A stretch of 64,000 bases of DNA from the NCBI RefSeq assembly GCF_002381345.1, contig NZ_CP020660.1, forward strand, positions 1,540,692-1,604,691. Direction: 5' to 3'. The notes beneath the pieces are model-generated. The model saw nothing but the letters and a program-made list of their open reading frames with translations, was not told the DNA's origin and made no database searches. How positions within the stretch are numbered: the first letter of the stretch is position 1; each line of letters opens with the position of its first letter. The position numbers were made by a program, and so were the translations under genes. Origin of the DNA: Candidatus Enterovibrio altilux (lineage in GTDB: Bacteria > Pseudomonadota > Gammaproteobacteria > Enterobacterales > Vibrionaceae). Below are positions 55,795 through 64,000 of the stretch, piece after piece.

Positions 55795-56764
55795 TTTATT
55801 GATTCGAGCTCAGATAGTAAATTTCAACATGATCCACTATTAGACAATTTCTTTCGTGTTAGGCATACTTAGTCTTACCAGTTCATTTAATGCTTTTATT
55901 ATGGTGCAGGTTTCACTAATCTGAATTATGTGATTCCTGAGGCTCAATATCTCTTTCAGTAGTTTTTTGACTCGAGTCATTGCTGTCTCTGCTAGGATGC
56001 GTTTATAGTAACCGGCTTTATTTTTCAAATAAAGGAACTAAATTTTCAGTCAATATTCTAAACAGTTAGGTTCACTTAAATATTCAGTTCTATGAACAAT
56101 CTTCGTTACACAATCACTAATTGGAAGCAGTGTAATCAATCGTGTCTCACTAACATTCTGTATTGATGAGGGAGCTATTCAACTATTGAACCAAATTAAG
56201 CGAGGTAATCATGAAAAATTTTATTTATTTAGCGATTTAACCATTACGACGAGCCTCATGGATAGGTGCGTATGTTCAATGTTATTGAGAGGCTTACAAG
56301 GGTTCATTAATTCTGTTTTTAAGTTTTTTCAACTACCATTTTCATGCCCCCACTATTGATGCATTAGCAAACGATCCAAAAGGATTAACGTTACGTTCAA
56401 AATGAAGAATAAAGGAAGCATCCAGCACTCACCCCACTAAGAAAAGAAGCAATTTTTAAAAACGAAGTTATCTACGTATTTTAGCGGCCCGTTACCAGAA
56501 GTAATACGGTTCAAATAAAAATAAAAAAATGAGGTATGGTTACCATCAACATTACTTATTAAAGACGGTAATGTTGCGAGTCAAAAAACTACTGGGAGGG
56601 ACAGTGAGCCTCAAGGGTTACAATGCCTAGATTGGTGAAACCCTCGCAAAGATAAAAGCGTTAAACAAGTTGACAGGACTAAATATGCCTAAAGCGAAAC
56701 CGACCGTTGAATAGTTTATTATGTTGGGATCTGCTATCTGGGTTAAGATTAGGAAACATAGTTT
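55795..56764 (+). mobile_element. IS5-type element relic U (composite form)
   Basis: Inverted 3' piece from about 55795, composite junction at about 56013, then a plus-strand body from which the middle third (around 56427) is deleted. It ends in ATTAGGAAACATAG. Confidence 0.86.
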
Positions 56765-56886
56765 TCGTGCATTGAAGTTTACAAAAAGTAACTATTTAGT
56801 ATTGTTTAGTATGGAAAAATTGATGTCAACATATCAGCGAGAGCGTAAACTAATCCTAAAATTCAGGTGGGAGTAGGAGAATAATC

Positions 56887-57258
56887 ATGTTACATGAAAC
56901 AAAAACAATGGAAGTGCCATTAGCAATTGCTGACAAAGTGCGGACATTAATTAAGGCTTATGAAGCCAAAGAAACATTTAAAGCTGAGCGTAAGATTGTG
57001 GTCTATAATTTGATTTCTATGGATAATCTTAGTTGTGAAATAGCAGTTTATAGTTTACCTCAGGAGGAACTGCTCGATACTCTTAGGTTTGTGTACGAAC
57101 TTTCTGGTACTAATAGTCGATTTATTACCAAAATCCTTGCTGAATCCCGAAAAAACCCTAAAAAAATTCTATCCGATGCTCACAGAACATCAGCAAAGAG
57201 TTTATTGTTTAATTTGATTAATAAACCTTCTGTGATTTCAGCGCTGAGAGAAAATTAA
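56887..57258 (+). CDS. 123-residue protein of unknown function
   Basis: A clean ORF with a strong ribosome site (TAGGAG, 8 bases before the ATG). It begins MLHETKTMEVPLAIADKVRT; a mixed alpha/beta middle (IVVYNLISMDNLSCEIAVYS) and a basic helical tail rich in Lys/Arg (LAESRKNPKKILSDAHR) follow. There is no signal peptide or membrane segment. I do not recognise the family. It is isolated between two composite IS relics. The basic C-terminus would suit nucleic-acid contact, but that is speculation. Its conservation as an open frame in such eroded DNA argues that it is used. Confidence 0.7.
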   Translation: MLHETKTMEVPLAIADKVRTLIKAYEAKETFKAERKIVVYNLISMDNLSCEIAVYSLPQEELLDTLRFVYELSGTNSRFITKILAESRKNPKKILSDAHRTSAKSLLFNLINKPSVISALREN

Positions 57259-57564
57259 TATTTAAATGCAAGTCACCTATTACAATGTTTGCATGATTAT
57301 TCCTGCGCTCAGTTTGCGTAGTGTTCCACGTACAGTGTGTGAATAATCAATAAGGATAATCCACCTGTATTACTTTTATGACGCCTTTATCTATTTTTAG
57401 CTAAAAAAAGCGATTATACAATAAAAATATATTTATAATGATAGGAAAAATTTAATTTCTTAATGAGTTAAAACCATACTATACATGGTGAAAGTTTGAG
57501 ACATGTATAGTATAGATTAATTATATTTACCGTTGAGATTAAATTAGTTTTTTTAACAAACTAA
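57259..57564. other. spacer with a 12-bp palindrome
   Basis: No gene. It holds a perfect 12-bp inverted repeat (57476-57487 and 57502-57513), listed separately. Confidence 0.45.
57476..57513. repeat. 12-bp perfect inverted repeat
   Basis: ATACTATACATG and its exact reverse complement are separated by 14 bases. It could be a dimeric operator or an RNA hairpin; the 3' flank is A/T-rich without a clear T tract. It is not similar to the IS ends. Confidence 0.55.
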
Positions 57565-58781
57565 GGGCTGTATTTTTTAAGGCTAGTTAAAATAGCAAAT
57601 TTCAACGTGATTAACGCTTTTATTACGGCGTAAATCTTGTTAATTTAAGCATCATGATCTCTGAAACTTAATTTTTCTCCAAGTAGTTCTTTGACTCAAA
57701 ATATTACCGTTCCTGATAGGGAATGTTTATGATAACCAGACCTCGTTTTTCAATGCTGCTTGGAGCCGTGTAACTTCTGGTAACTGACTGCTAAATTATG
57801 CAGATGACTTCGCTTTCCAAAAGTCGCTCCTTTTCTTGGTGGTATGGGTGGAATTGCTCGTTTAATACGAACGATTTCGTAATATTGTTTAGCGTCATAA
57901 GCACCATTCGCTGATATTTCATTGGCTTTCGGTGGATCGGCTTTAGTAAGCTAAGCAGTACTTCACCGTCAGCCACATTTGGTGCACTTAACTCAGCAGT
58001 AATTATTTGATGCGTGTTTATATCTACCGCTAAATGTAGCTTGCATCAAATTTGCCGTTCCCCACCAGTACCATGCTTTTTTACTTTCCATTCTTCTTCA
58101 CCGTAGACTTTGAGTTTGTAGAATCAAGGATTAAGTGCTCTATGCTTCCTTTATCCTTAGTCTTGAACGTGGCGTTAACCGTTTTAGTTCGCTTGCTAAT
58201 GCATCAATAGTGAGGGCATGACATTAGTAGTTAAGAAGTTTGAAAGTAGAATTAATGAATCCTTTCAGATCTATTAATGGCATTGAAAATACGCATTTAA
58301 CCATGAGGGCCATCATAATGGCTAAGTAGCTAAATCAACGGGGTCTTCCATGATTATCGTGCTTAGTTTGATTCCATAGCTGAATAGCTTTTTCATTAAT
58401 CCAGAATATTAGTAAGCCGCGATTGATTAAGGTTTGATTATGCTGCTTCCAGTTAGTTATTTTGTAGAAACACTTGTTCATAAACCGAAAAATTTAAGTG
58501 AGCCTAGTTGTTTAAAGCGTGATTAGCAAGTTAGTTCCCTGATTTAGGAAATAAAATCGATTACCATAACGTTTCCTAACAGAGACAGTAATGGCTCAAT
58601 CCAAAAAACTACTCTAAAGGACATTGAGCCAGAGGGATTATAATGCTCAGATTGACGAAACTTACGCCATGATAAAGTATTAAGTACACTGAGAGGGTTA
58701 GATATGCCTATAATGAAAGTGAGCATCAAATAATGAACTATGTTGGGACTTGCTGTTTGAATTCGAATTAGGAAATAAAGC
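57565..58781 (-). mobile_element. IS5-type element relic V (composite form, longest)
   Basis: A near-complete minus-strand composite of about 1.2 kb. It has a degraded left repeat (GGCTGTATTTTTTAAGG), a full transposase-derived body with an open piece at 57791-57976, a junction at about 58558, and an inverted 3' piece ending in ATTAGGAAATAAAGC. Confidence 0.88.
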
Positions 58782-58969
58782 TTGAAGGTGAGGCTAGAAT
58801 TTTTTTATTATGGTACAGGTGATAGTGCTTCATTATAATAAGCTTTAACATAGTGAAAAAATATAGCGTATAAAGGGTTATTTTAACATAATACATGTTA
58901 AATGAGATTTCATTTGAAGCCTTTTTCACAATATTGGCGCCTGTGAAGGCGACAGTAAGGTATATGTAA

Positions 58970-60013
58970 ATGAGCGAAAAATTACAAAAAGTATTAGCCC
59001 GTGCCGGCCTTGGTTCACGTCGTGAAATTGAAACCATGATTCAAGCTGGTCGTGTCAGTGTTAATGGTACGGCTGCGAAACTGGGTAATCGCCTAGATAG
59101 TTTAAGCAAAAACATTTGTATTGATGGATACACGGTGAAAGTTGCTGTACCTTCTGAAATTATGTGTCGTGTATTGGTATATAATAAACCAGAAGGTGAA
59201 CTGTGTACACGTAGCGACCCACAAGGCCGTCGAACAGTGTTTGATCGTCTTCCGCGTATAAAGGGTGCCCGCTGGGTTGCTGTAGGTCGTTTGGATGCTA
59301 ATACATCAGGTCTTATGTTTTTCACCACAGATGGTGAATTGGCTAACCGTTTAATGCATCCAAGCTGTCAAGTGCAACGTGAATACATGGTGCGTGTGTT
59401 TGGTAAAGTGAATGAGATGATAATTAAAAATCTTGTTTGTGGCGTAGCACTTGAAGATGGAAAAGCTCGTTTTGAAGATGTTGTTTATGTTGGTGGCAAA
59501 GGCATGAATCACACATTTTATGTTGTTATTACTGAAGGTCGTAATCGTGAAGTTCGTCGTATGTGGGAATCTCAAGGTGTAACAGTAAGTCGCTTGAAAC
59601 GTATTCGCTACGGAAATCTATATCTAAATAAAGAATTACCACGAGGCGGTTGGGTCGAGCTTGAACTGGCTGACGTTAACTATCTACGTGGACTGGTTAA
59701 AATGCTTCCAGAGCTCGAAACTATAATTACATCAAAAACGAAGAACCATAAAATTCATAGTCAAAAGATCCGTCGTGCGGTTTATAAACACGCAGAGCGT
59801 ATTGATACAAGTGAACCCCACAAATATTATTCAGCGTATCGTGGTACTCAAGGAGAGCAAACTGTTGCACCTAGCAATCTTTTTCAAGATAAATTAGGTT
59901 ATGGTAAGCTAAATCATGGTCAACTGGTACAAGGTAAACGTAGTGGTTGTGTTGTTAATTCAACTAAAAATCGTTTAGATAAGTCTTCATCTGGTAGATC
60001 ACGTATTCGATAA
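58970..60013 (+). CDS. rluB: 23S rRNA pseudouridine synthase RluB
   Basis: Makes pseudouridine 2605 in 23S rRNA (E. coli numbering). An S4 domain ([19 protein letters not shown], residues 1-60) precedes the RsuA-type catalytic domain, with the nucleophile Asp 109 in [24 protein letters not shown] and [15 protein letters not shown] are diagnostic. The 347 residues include the variable basic tail common in RluB. Position 110 is Ala, where most relatives have Ile or Val, which should be harmless. A single gene between IS relics. Confidence 0.95.
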   Translation: MSEKLQKVLARAGLGSRREIETMIQAGRVSVNGTAAKLGNRLDSLSKNICIDGYTVKVAVPSEIMCRVLVYNKPEGELCTRSDPQGRRTVFDRLPRIKGARWVAVGRLDANTSGLMFFTTDGELANRLMHPSCQVQREYMVRVFGKVNEMIIKNLVCGVALEDGKARFEDVVYVGGKGMNHTFYVVITEGRNREVRRMWESQGVTVSRLKRIRYGNLYLNKELPRGGWVELELADVNYLRGLVKMLPELETIITSKTKNHKIHSQKIRRAVYKHAERIDTSEPHKYYSAYRGTQGEQTVAPSNLFQDKLGYGKLNHGQLVQGKRSGCVVNSTKNRLDKSSSGRSRIR

Positions 60014-60044
60014 GTTTATTGTAATTTAAAGGTAATACTTACGT

Positions 60045-61015
60045 TCGATCTTGCTACCTTATTCAAATCCAGATAGCACATCCTAACATAATTAACTATA
60101 AGATGATCACCTTCATTGAAGGGAAAGTTAATTTTACTAACGTATGTAATGCTTTCATCATCGCGTAAAGTTCGTCAATTTAGGCATGATAATTTTTTAG
60201 GTTCAATCTTCTTACCAGTAGTTTTTGACTCGAAACATTGCTTTCTCTGATAGGAAAGTTATGAGAACTATATTTGTTTTCCCGTGTTGGCTTGAACTTT
60301 ATAATGGTTGGTAATTAACCGTTAAACTACGCGGATAATCTCGTTCCTAAAAAGTTGTTCTTTTGCTTGGTAGGATGATTGGAAGTGCTCGTTTAATACG
60401 AGTGGTTGCGTAACCTTATCTGGTATCGTAATCACCGTCGTCTGATATCTATGGATTCTTAGGCGAGTTTACTTGAGCAAGTTAGGTAGTGCTCTGCCAT
60501 CAGTTGCATTTAGTGCGCTTAACTCAGCAGCAATGATTTTATGCGCATTGATCGTTACGGCTACATGTAACTTAAGCTAGACTAGCAGTTTCCTAGCAGT
60601 GCTATACTTGTTACTTTCCATGTGCGGCGCCCGTAGACTTCCAGTCCCGTGGAGTCAATGGTTAAGTGCAGGATGGTTCCTTTAGTATTCGTCTTGAATG
60701 CGACGTTAATCATTTTGGATCGTTTGTTAATGTATGAATAGTAAGAGCATAACAATAGCAGTTGAGCAAGTTTTAAATAAAATTAATGAATTTTTGCAAA
60801 TTTTTTCGCGGCATTGAAAATACGCGTTTGACCATGAGAGCCGTCGTAATAGCTAAACCATTAAATAAACGAGGTTTCCTACGATTACCCGTCTTCACTT
60901 GATTCCATAGCTGAATAATTTTTTATCAATCTAAACTACTAGTGAGCTATGATTGATTATACTGTTTCCAGTTAATTGCTTTTAGTTAGTTGTTTTGTAG
61001 TAAAGCTTATTCATA
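60045..61015 (-). mobile_element. IS5-type element relic W
   Basis: Minus-strand copy with a degraded left end (CTACCTTATTCAAATCCAG). It runs to the start of the transposase frame and is cut about 10 bases before composite relic X. Confidence 0.84.
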
Positions 61016-61023
61016 CCATAAAT

Positions 61024-62220
61024 TAGCTTTGTTTCCTAATTCGAGTTCAGAGAGCAAATCTTAAGATGATTCACTATTAAATAATCGCTTTCATGTTATG
61101 CATATCTAGTTTTGTCAGCTTATTGAACGCTTTTATCATTACGTAGGTTTCGCTAATCTAAGCATTTTTATTCCTTAGGAGCAATGTCCCTCTCAGTAGT
61201 TTTTTGATTTAAATCATTGCTATTTTTGCTAGGGAACATTTATGGTAATCGGCTTAATGTCCTCCTTTAGGAAATTAAGTTTCCAATTAACACTGCTAAA
61301 CAGCTAGGTTCATTTATTAAATATTCAGGTCTATGAATAAGCTTTGCTACAAAATAACTAACTGGAAGTAGTATAATCAAGTTTTCATAAATCGTGGTTC
61401 ACGAACATTCTGGATTGATGAAGAAGCCATTTAACTATGGAATTAAACTAAGTAGGGTAAGCATAGGAAATCTCGTTTATTTAGCGACTTAACCGTCACG
61501 ATGGTCCTCATGGTTAGACGAGTGTTTTCAATACCATTGAAAGGTCTACAAGAATGCATGATGTCTGTTTTTTAACCCTGCTTAACGGTCGTTGTCATGC
61601 CTACACTATTTATACATTAGCAAGCGAACTAAAATGGTTTACGTTATGTTCAAGATGAGAATTAAAGGAGCCTATCCCGCACTTAGTCATGGAGTTTACG
61701 GTGATAGCGCATGGAAGTAAAAAAACATGGAACTGATGGTAACGGAGAATTTGGTGTAAGTTATATTTAGTGGTAGAGATTAATACGTATGAAATCATTG
61801 CTGCTAAGTTAAGTGCATAAAATGTGACTGACGGCGAAGTACTACCTAACTTGTTTAAACCGCCCCGTTTAAAAGTCAATAAAACATTAGGCGATAGAGC
61901 TTACGATACCATTAGTATTAAACGAGCGGTTTTATTAATTTCATCAAAAAAGGAAGAACTTTTTAGAACGAGATTATCTGTATAATTTGGCGGTCAGTTA
62001 CCATAAATGTCCCCTATCAGAGATGGTAATGTTTCGAGCCAAGCAACTTTTCGGGGGAATATTGAGTTTAAGGGAACATAATGCTTAGATTAGTGAAGTC
62101 CACGTCACGATAAAAGCGTTAAATAAACTGGCAGGGATAGGTACGCTTAACATGAAAGCGATTGTTTAATAGTGCATTATCTTGGGATTTATTATCTGAA
62201 TCGAATTAGGAAACAAAACC
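61024..62220 (+). mobile_element. IS5-type element relic X (composite form)
   Basis: About 1.2 kb with both outer repeats (TAGCTTTGTTTCCTAATTCG and AATTAGGAAACAAAACC) and the composite junction at 61250. The transposase body has many frameshifts. Confidence 0.88.
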
Positions 62221-62453
62221 TTGTAGACTGCTCAAGGGTACTGAAAATACTCGTTTGACTATTATAACTGTCATAATGGCTCAGTTACGAAATAAATGAG
62301 GTATTTCATGATGCTCCTGTTTAGTTTGGTTATATTGCTTCTCATTGGTTGTATTGCGGCGAAGTTTATTCATAGAGCTGAGTATCTAAGTGAATATAGT
62401 TATTTAAAATGTAGATTAATAGTTAGTTGCCTAGCTTAGAAAACAAAGTCCAT
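62221..62453 (-). mobile_element. IS5-type element relic Y (5' part, simple form)
   Basis: The 5' quarter of a minus-strand copy, abutting relic X and ending in TTAGAAAACAAAGTCC. Confidence 0.75.
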
Positions 62454-62905
62454 TGGGTGTAATATGTACCACATTTATGCGGTCACATACTTGACTATCA
62501 TGAATTTTATTATGGTTAACTTTAAATTTTATTTTTGATCATGAGTCAAAAATTTTTATCATATTACATGATTTATTTAATAAATTGAAAACATTAAATA
62601 CTTGCTAGTATATGCGAAATTCCACTGAGCAAAAAAATAAATATATTATGTTAGGTCCACTTTAATGAATACATGACTATTAATTAAATATATGATCATA
62701 ATTAAAATGCTTAGATTGTCAGTAAAAATAGTTATTTATCTAGACATTGCATTCTTAAAGTTATTTTATATATTTTATATACTCTTGATAAATTGTAATT
62801 TTACTATATTTTTTTAAATTAAATATTTTCAATTAGATTTTATTTTGCTTTATTAATACACTTATAAATAAAAATATAGAAACCGTCGAACGATAGGAGT
62901 ATTAC
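62454..62905. promoter_or_regulatory. very AT-rich region upstream of the adhesin gene
   Basis: About 450 bases with clearly higher A+T than the rest of the window and no gene or IS sequence. It must contain the promoter of the adhesin gene. A run of A/T tracts of this kind is typical of H-NS-type silenced promoters, which is inference. Confidence 0.4.
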
Positions 62906-64000
62906 ATGCCAAATTCAATTATTGGTAAATTGGCAGGAAATGCATATATCGTAAAGTCAGATGGTGCAATTAAAATTGCAAATACAAGTTCTGTGCTAGA
63001 TGAAGGAGACATATTTATTTCATCTAAGTTTGGGCATGGAGCACAACTAAATACACATTTAACCAATGATGTTGACGGAAATACGATACAGATTCAAAAA
63101 CAAGAGCGACTTACTAGCTTAGCACTGTCAGATGATATCTCTCAAATTTTGTTAGCATTGCAGGAAGGCGAAGACCCTACACAAATTGAAGGAACAGAGA
63201 CTGCTGCTGGTGATATAAGTGCGAGTTCTTATATTGCGACTCAGTCAGCAATTCTATCTTCCAATGAACACGTCCAAATTGTCGCAGGATTTACAACCAC
63301 CGCCCAAATTTTATCTGATTTACCGGTTACTCAGCGAGATTCGCTGAATCGTACCCTATTCGTTACTCTAGACAACCCTATTGTTTTATTAAGTGGCAAC
63401 AATGTTATTATGGAAGGTCAGTCCGCTTTTTATACCATCACATTATCTAGAGCAATGAACATTGACACAACCATTAGTTTAATTGTTGTTCATAAAACGT
63501 CAGAGGAAGAGGATGTAATTCCTGTCACTCGAGAGGTTGTTATTCCTGCAGGCCAAACATCCGTCATATTCAGCATAAAAGTACTTGATGATATTTTCGA
63601 CGAAAGGAATGACAATGATATATTTATTGTCTCTATTACTGATACTTTGGGCGGAGAGTTTGAACAACAGCCTGTCGCACGTAATGTTATTGAGACAGTA
63701 ATCAATGACAGCATATTTACTGGCCCTAAGTTAACGTTAGTTGGTGACACTAATATTGATGAAGGTAATGCTGCTAATTACACTTTAGCACTTTCTGAAG
63801 CGCCAATATCCGATTTAACTGTAGATGTGGTCGTAGGCCATAAGACCTCAGAAGCTGGGGATGTAACATCAGTGATGCGCCAAGAAGTAATTACTGCGAA
63901 TACCATGTCTACTTATTTCACCGTCGCAACTTTTGATGATAGTATCCTAGAAATTAACGATGAGGACGTGTTCGAGGTTTCAGTCTCCAGCACTTCTGGC
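62906..64000 (+). CDS. LapA-like giant type I-secreted adhesin, N-terminal part
   Basis: Open for 365 codons to the window edge, so the 3' end is missing. The ATG has TAGGAG 7 bases upstream. There is no Sec signal. The start (GKLAGNAYIVKSDGAIKIAN, then LDEGDIFISS) resembles the N-terminal retention module of LapA-type adhesins. TETAAGD at residues 97-103 carries the TAAG-type sequence cut by periplasmic LapG-like proteases; in LapA it lies near residue 108. From about residue 150, repeated Calx-beta-like domains follow (NNVIMEGQSAFYTITLSR; then DTNIDEGNAANYTLALSE). Such proteins are held in the outer membrane by the retention module, extend from the surface, and are released when LapG cuts. 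Confidence 0.8.
   Translation, partial: MPNSIIGKLAGNAYIVKSDGAIKIANTSSVLDEGDIFISSKFGHGAQLNTHLTNDVDGNTIQIQKQERLTSLALSDDISQILLALQEGEDPTQIEGTETAAGDISASSYIATQSAILSSNEHVQIVAGFTTTAQILSDLPVTQRDSLNRTLFVTLDNPIVLLSGNNVIMEGQSAFYTITLSRAMNIDTTISLIVVHKTSEEEDVIPVTREVVIPAGQTSVIFSIKVLDDIFDERNDNDIFIVSITDTLGGEFEQQPVARNVIETVINDSIFTGPKLTLVGDTNIDEGNAANYTLALSEAPISDLTVDVVVGHKTSEAGDVTSVMRQEVITANTMSTYFTVATFDDSILEINDEDVFEVSVSSTSG

Noticed and set aside
57476..57513. Possible lux box
   Set aside because: The arms and spacing do not fit the 20-bp ACCTGTA-type lux box, and no lux genes are nearby.
63490..63750. Minus-strand open frame of 86 codons within the adhesin gene
   Set aside because: Antisense to the open adhesin frame, which has recognisable Calx-beta-like repeats.
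1..64000. CRISPR array, rRNA operon or prophage
   Set aside because: The repeats seen are all IS-derived or isolated palindromes; no regularly spaced repeats, rRNA sequence or phage genes were found.

Overview
The window looks like chromosome from a reduced, AT-rich gammaproteobacterium of the Vibrionaceae. The proteins resemble Vibrio/Enterovibrio orthologues, and several gene orders are classical for that group: rpsB-tsf-pyrH, mutS|rpoS-nlpD-(pcm)-surE-(truD)-ispF-ispD-ftsB, nrdA-nrdB-yfaE, msbA-lpxK-ycaR-kdsB and divergent rne|rluC. Housekeeping genes are intact but separated by long spacers packed with decayed copies of one IS5-type insertion sequence. By hand addition about 21 kb, a third of the window, is IS-derived. 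I see no intact transposase frame. This combination fits a host-restricted bioluminescent fish symbiont such as 'Candidatus Enterovibrio' of anglerfish. That assignment is inference from genome style, not from a database match.

Layout. 1-6.3 kb: pyrH, tsf and rpsB (minus), divergent map, then a full-length but broken glnD. 6.4-13.7 kb: IS relics around a TAXI-type TRAP binding protein, a small broken ORF and mltA. 13.9-20.8 kb: hemL, IS relics, then yfaE, nrdB and nrdA (minus). 21.2-25.3 kb: IS relics, a 59-residue protein gene not previously obvious, and csdE. 25.4-38.2 kb: mutS, then the rpoS/surE/isp locus, in which pcm and truD survive only as short relics beside IS copies. 38.3-45.4 kb: IS, rne, rluC, IS and tRNA-Ser(UGA). 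45.5-56.8 kb: rhlE, IS, class I fumarase, IS, and the kdsB/ycaR/lpxK/msbA lipid A-Kdo operon. 56.9-64 kb: an unknown 123-residue protein, IS, rluB, IS, and the start of a large LapA-like surface adhesin that runs off the right edge.

The retained genes cover translation (rpsB, tsf, map, tRNA-Ser), nucleotide synthesis (pyrH, nrdAB with its cofactor-maintenance ferredoxin), envelope building (lpxK, msbA, kdsB, mltA, nlpD, ftsB), isoprenoids (ispD, ispF), haem (hemL), RNA processing (rne, rhlE, rluB, rluC), mismatch repair and stationary-phase control (mutS, rpoS). What has been lost is regulatory or accessory: glnD (nitrogen sensing), pcm (protein repair) and truD (tRNA modification).

The most unusual structures are a derived IS form that carries an inverted ~220-bp copy of its own 3' end at its 5' end (12 copies with a shared junction), host genes whose stop codons are supplied by IS ends (yfaE, rluC), and the N-terminus of a proteolytically releasable adhesin.
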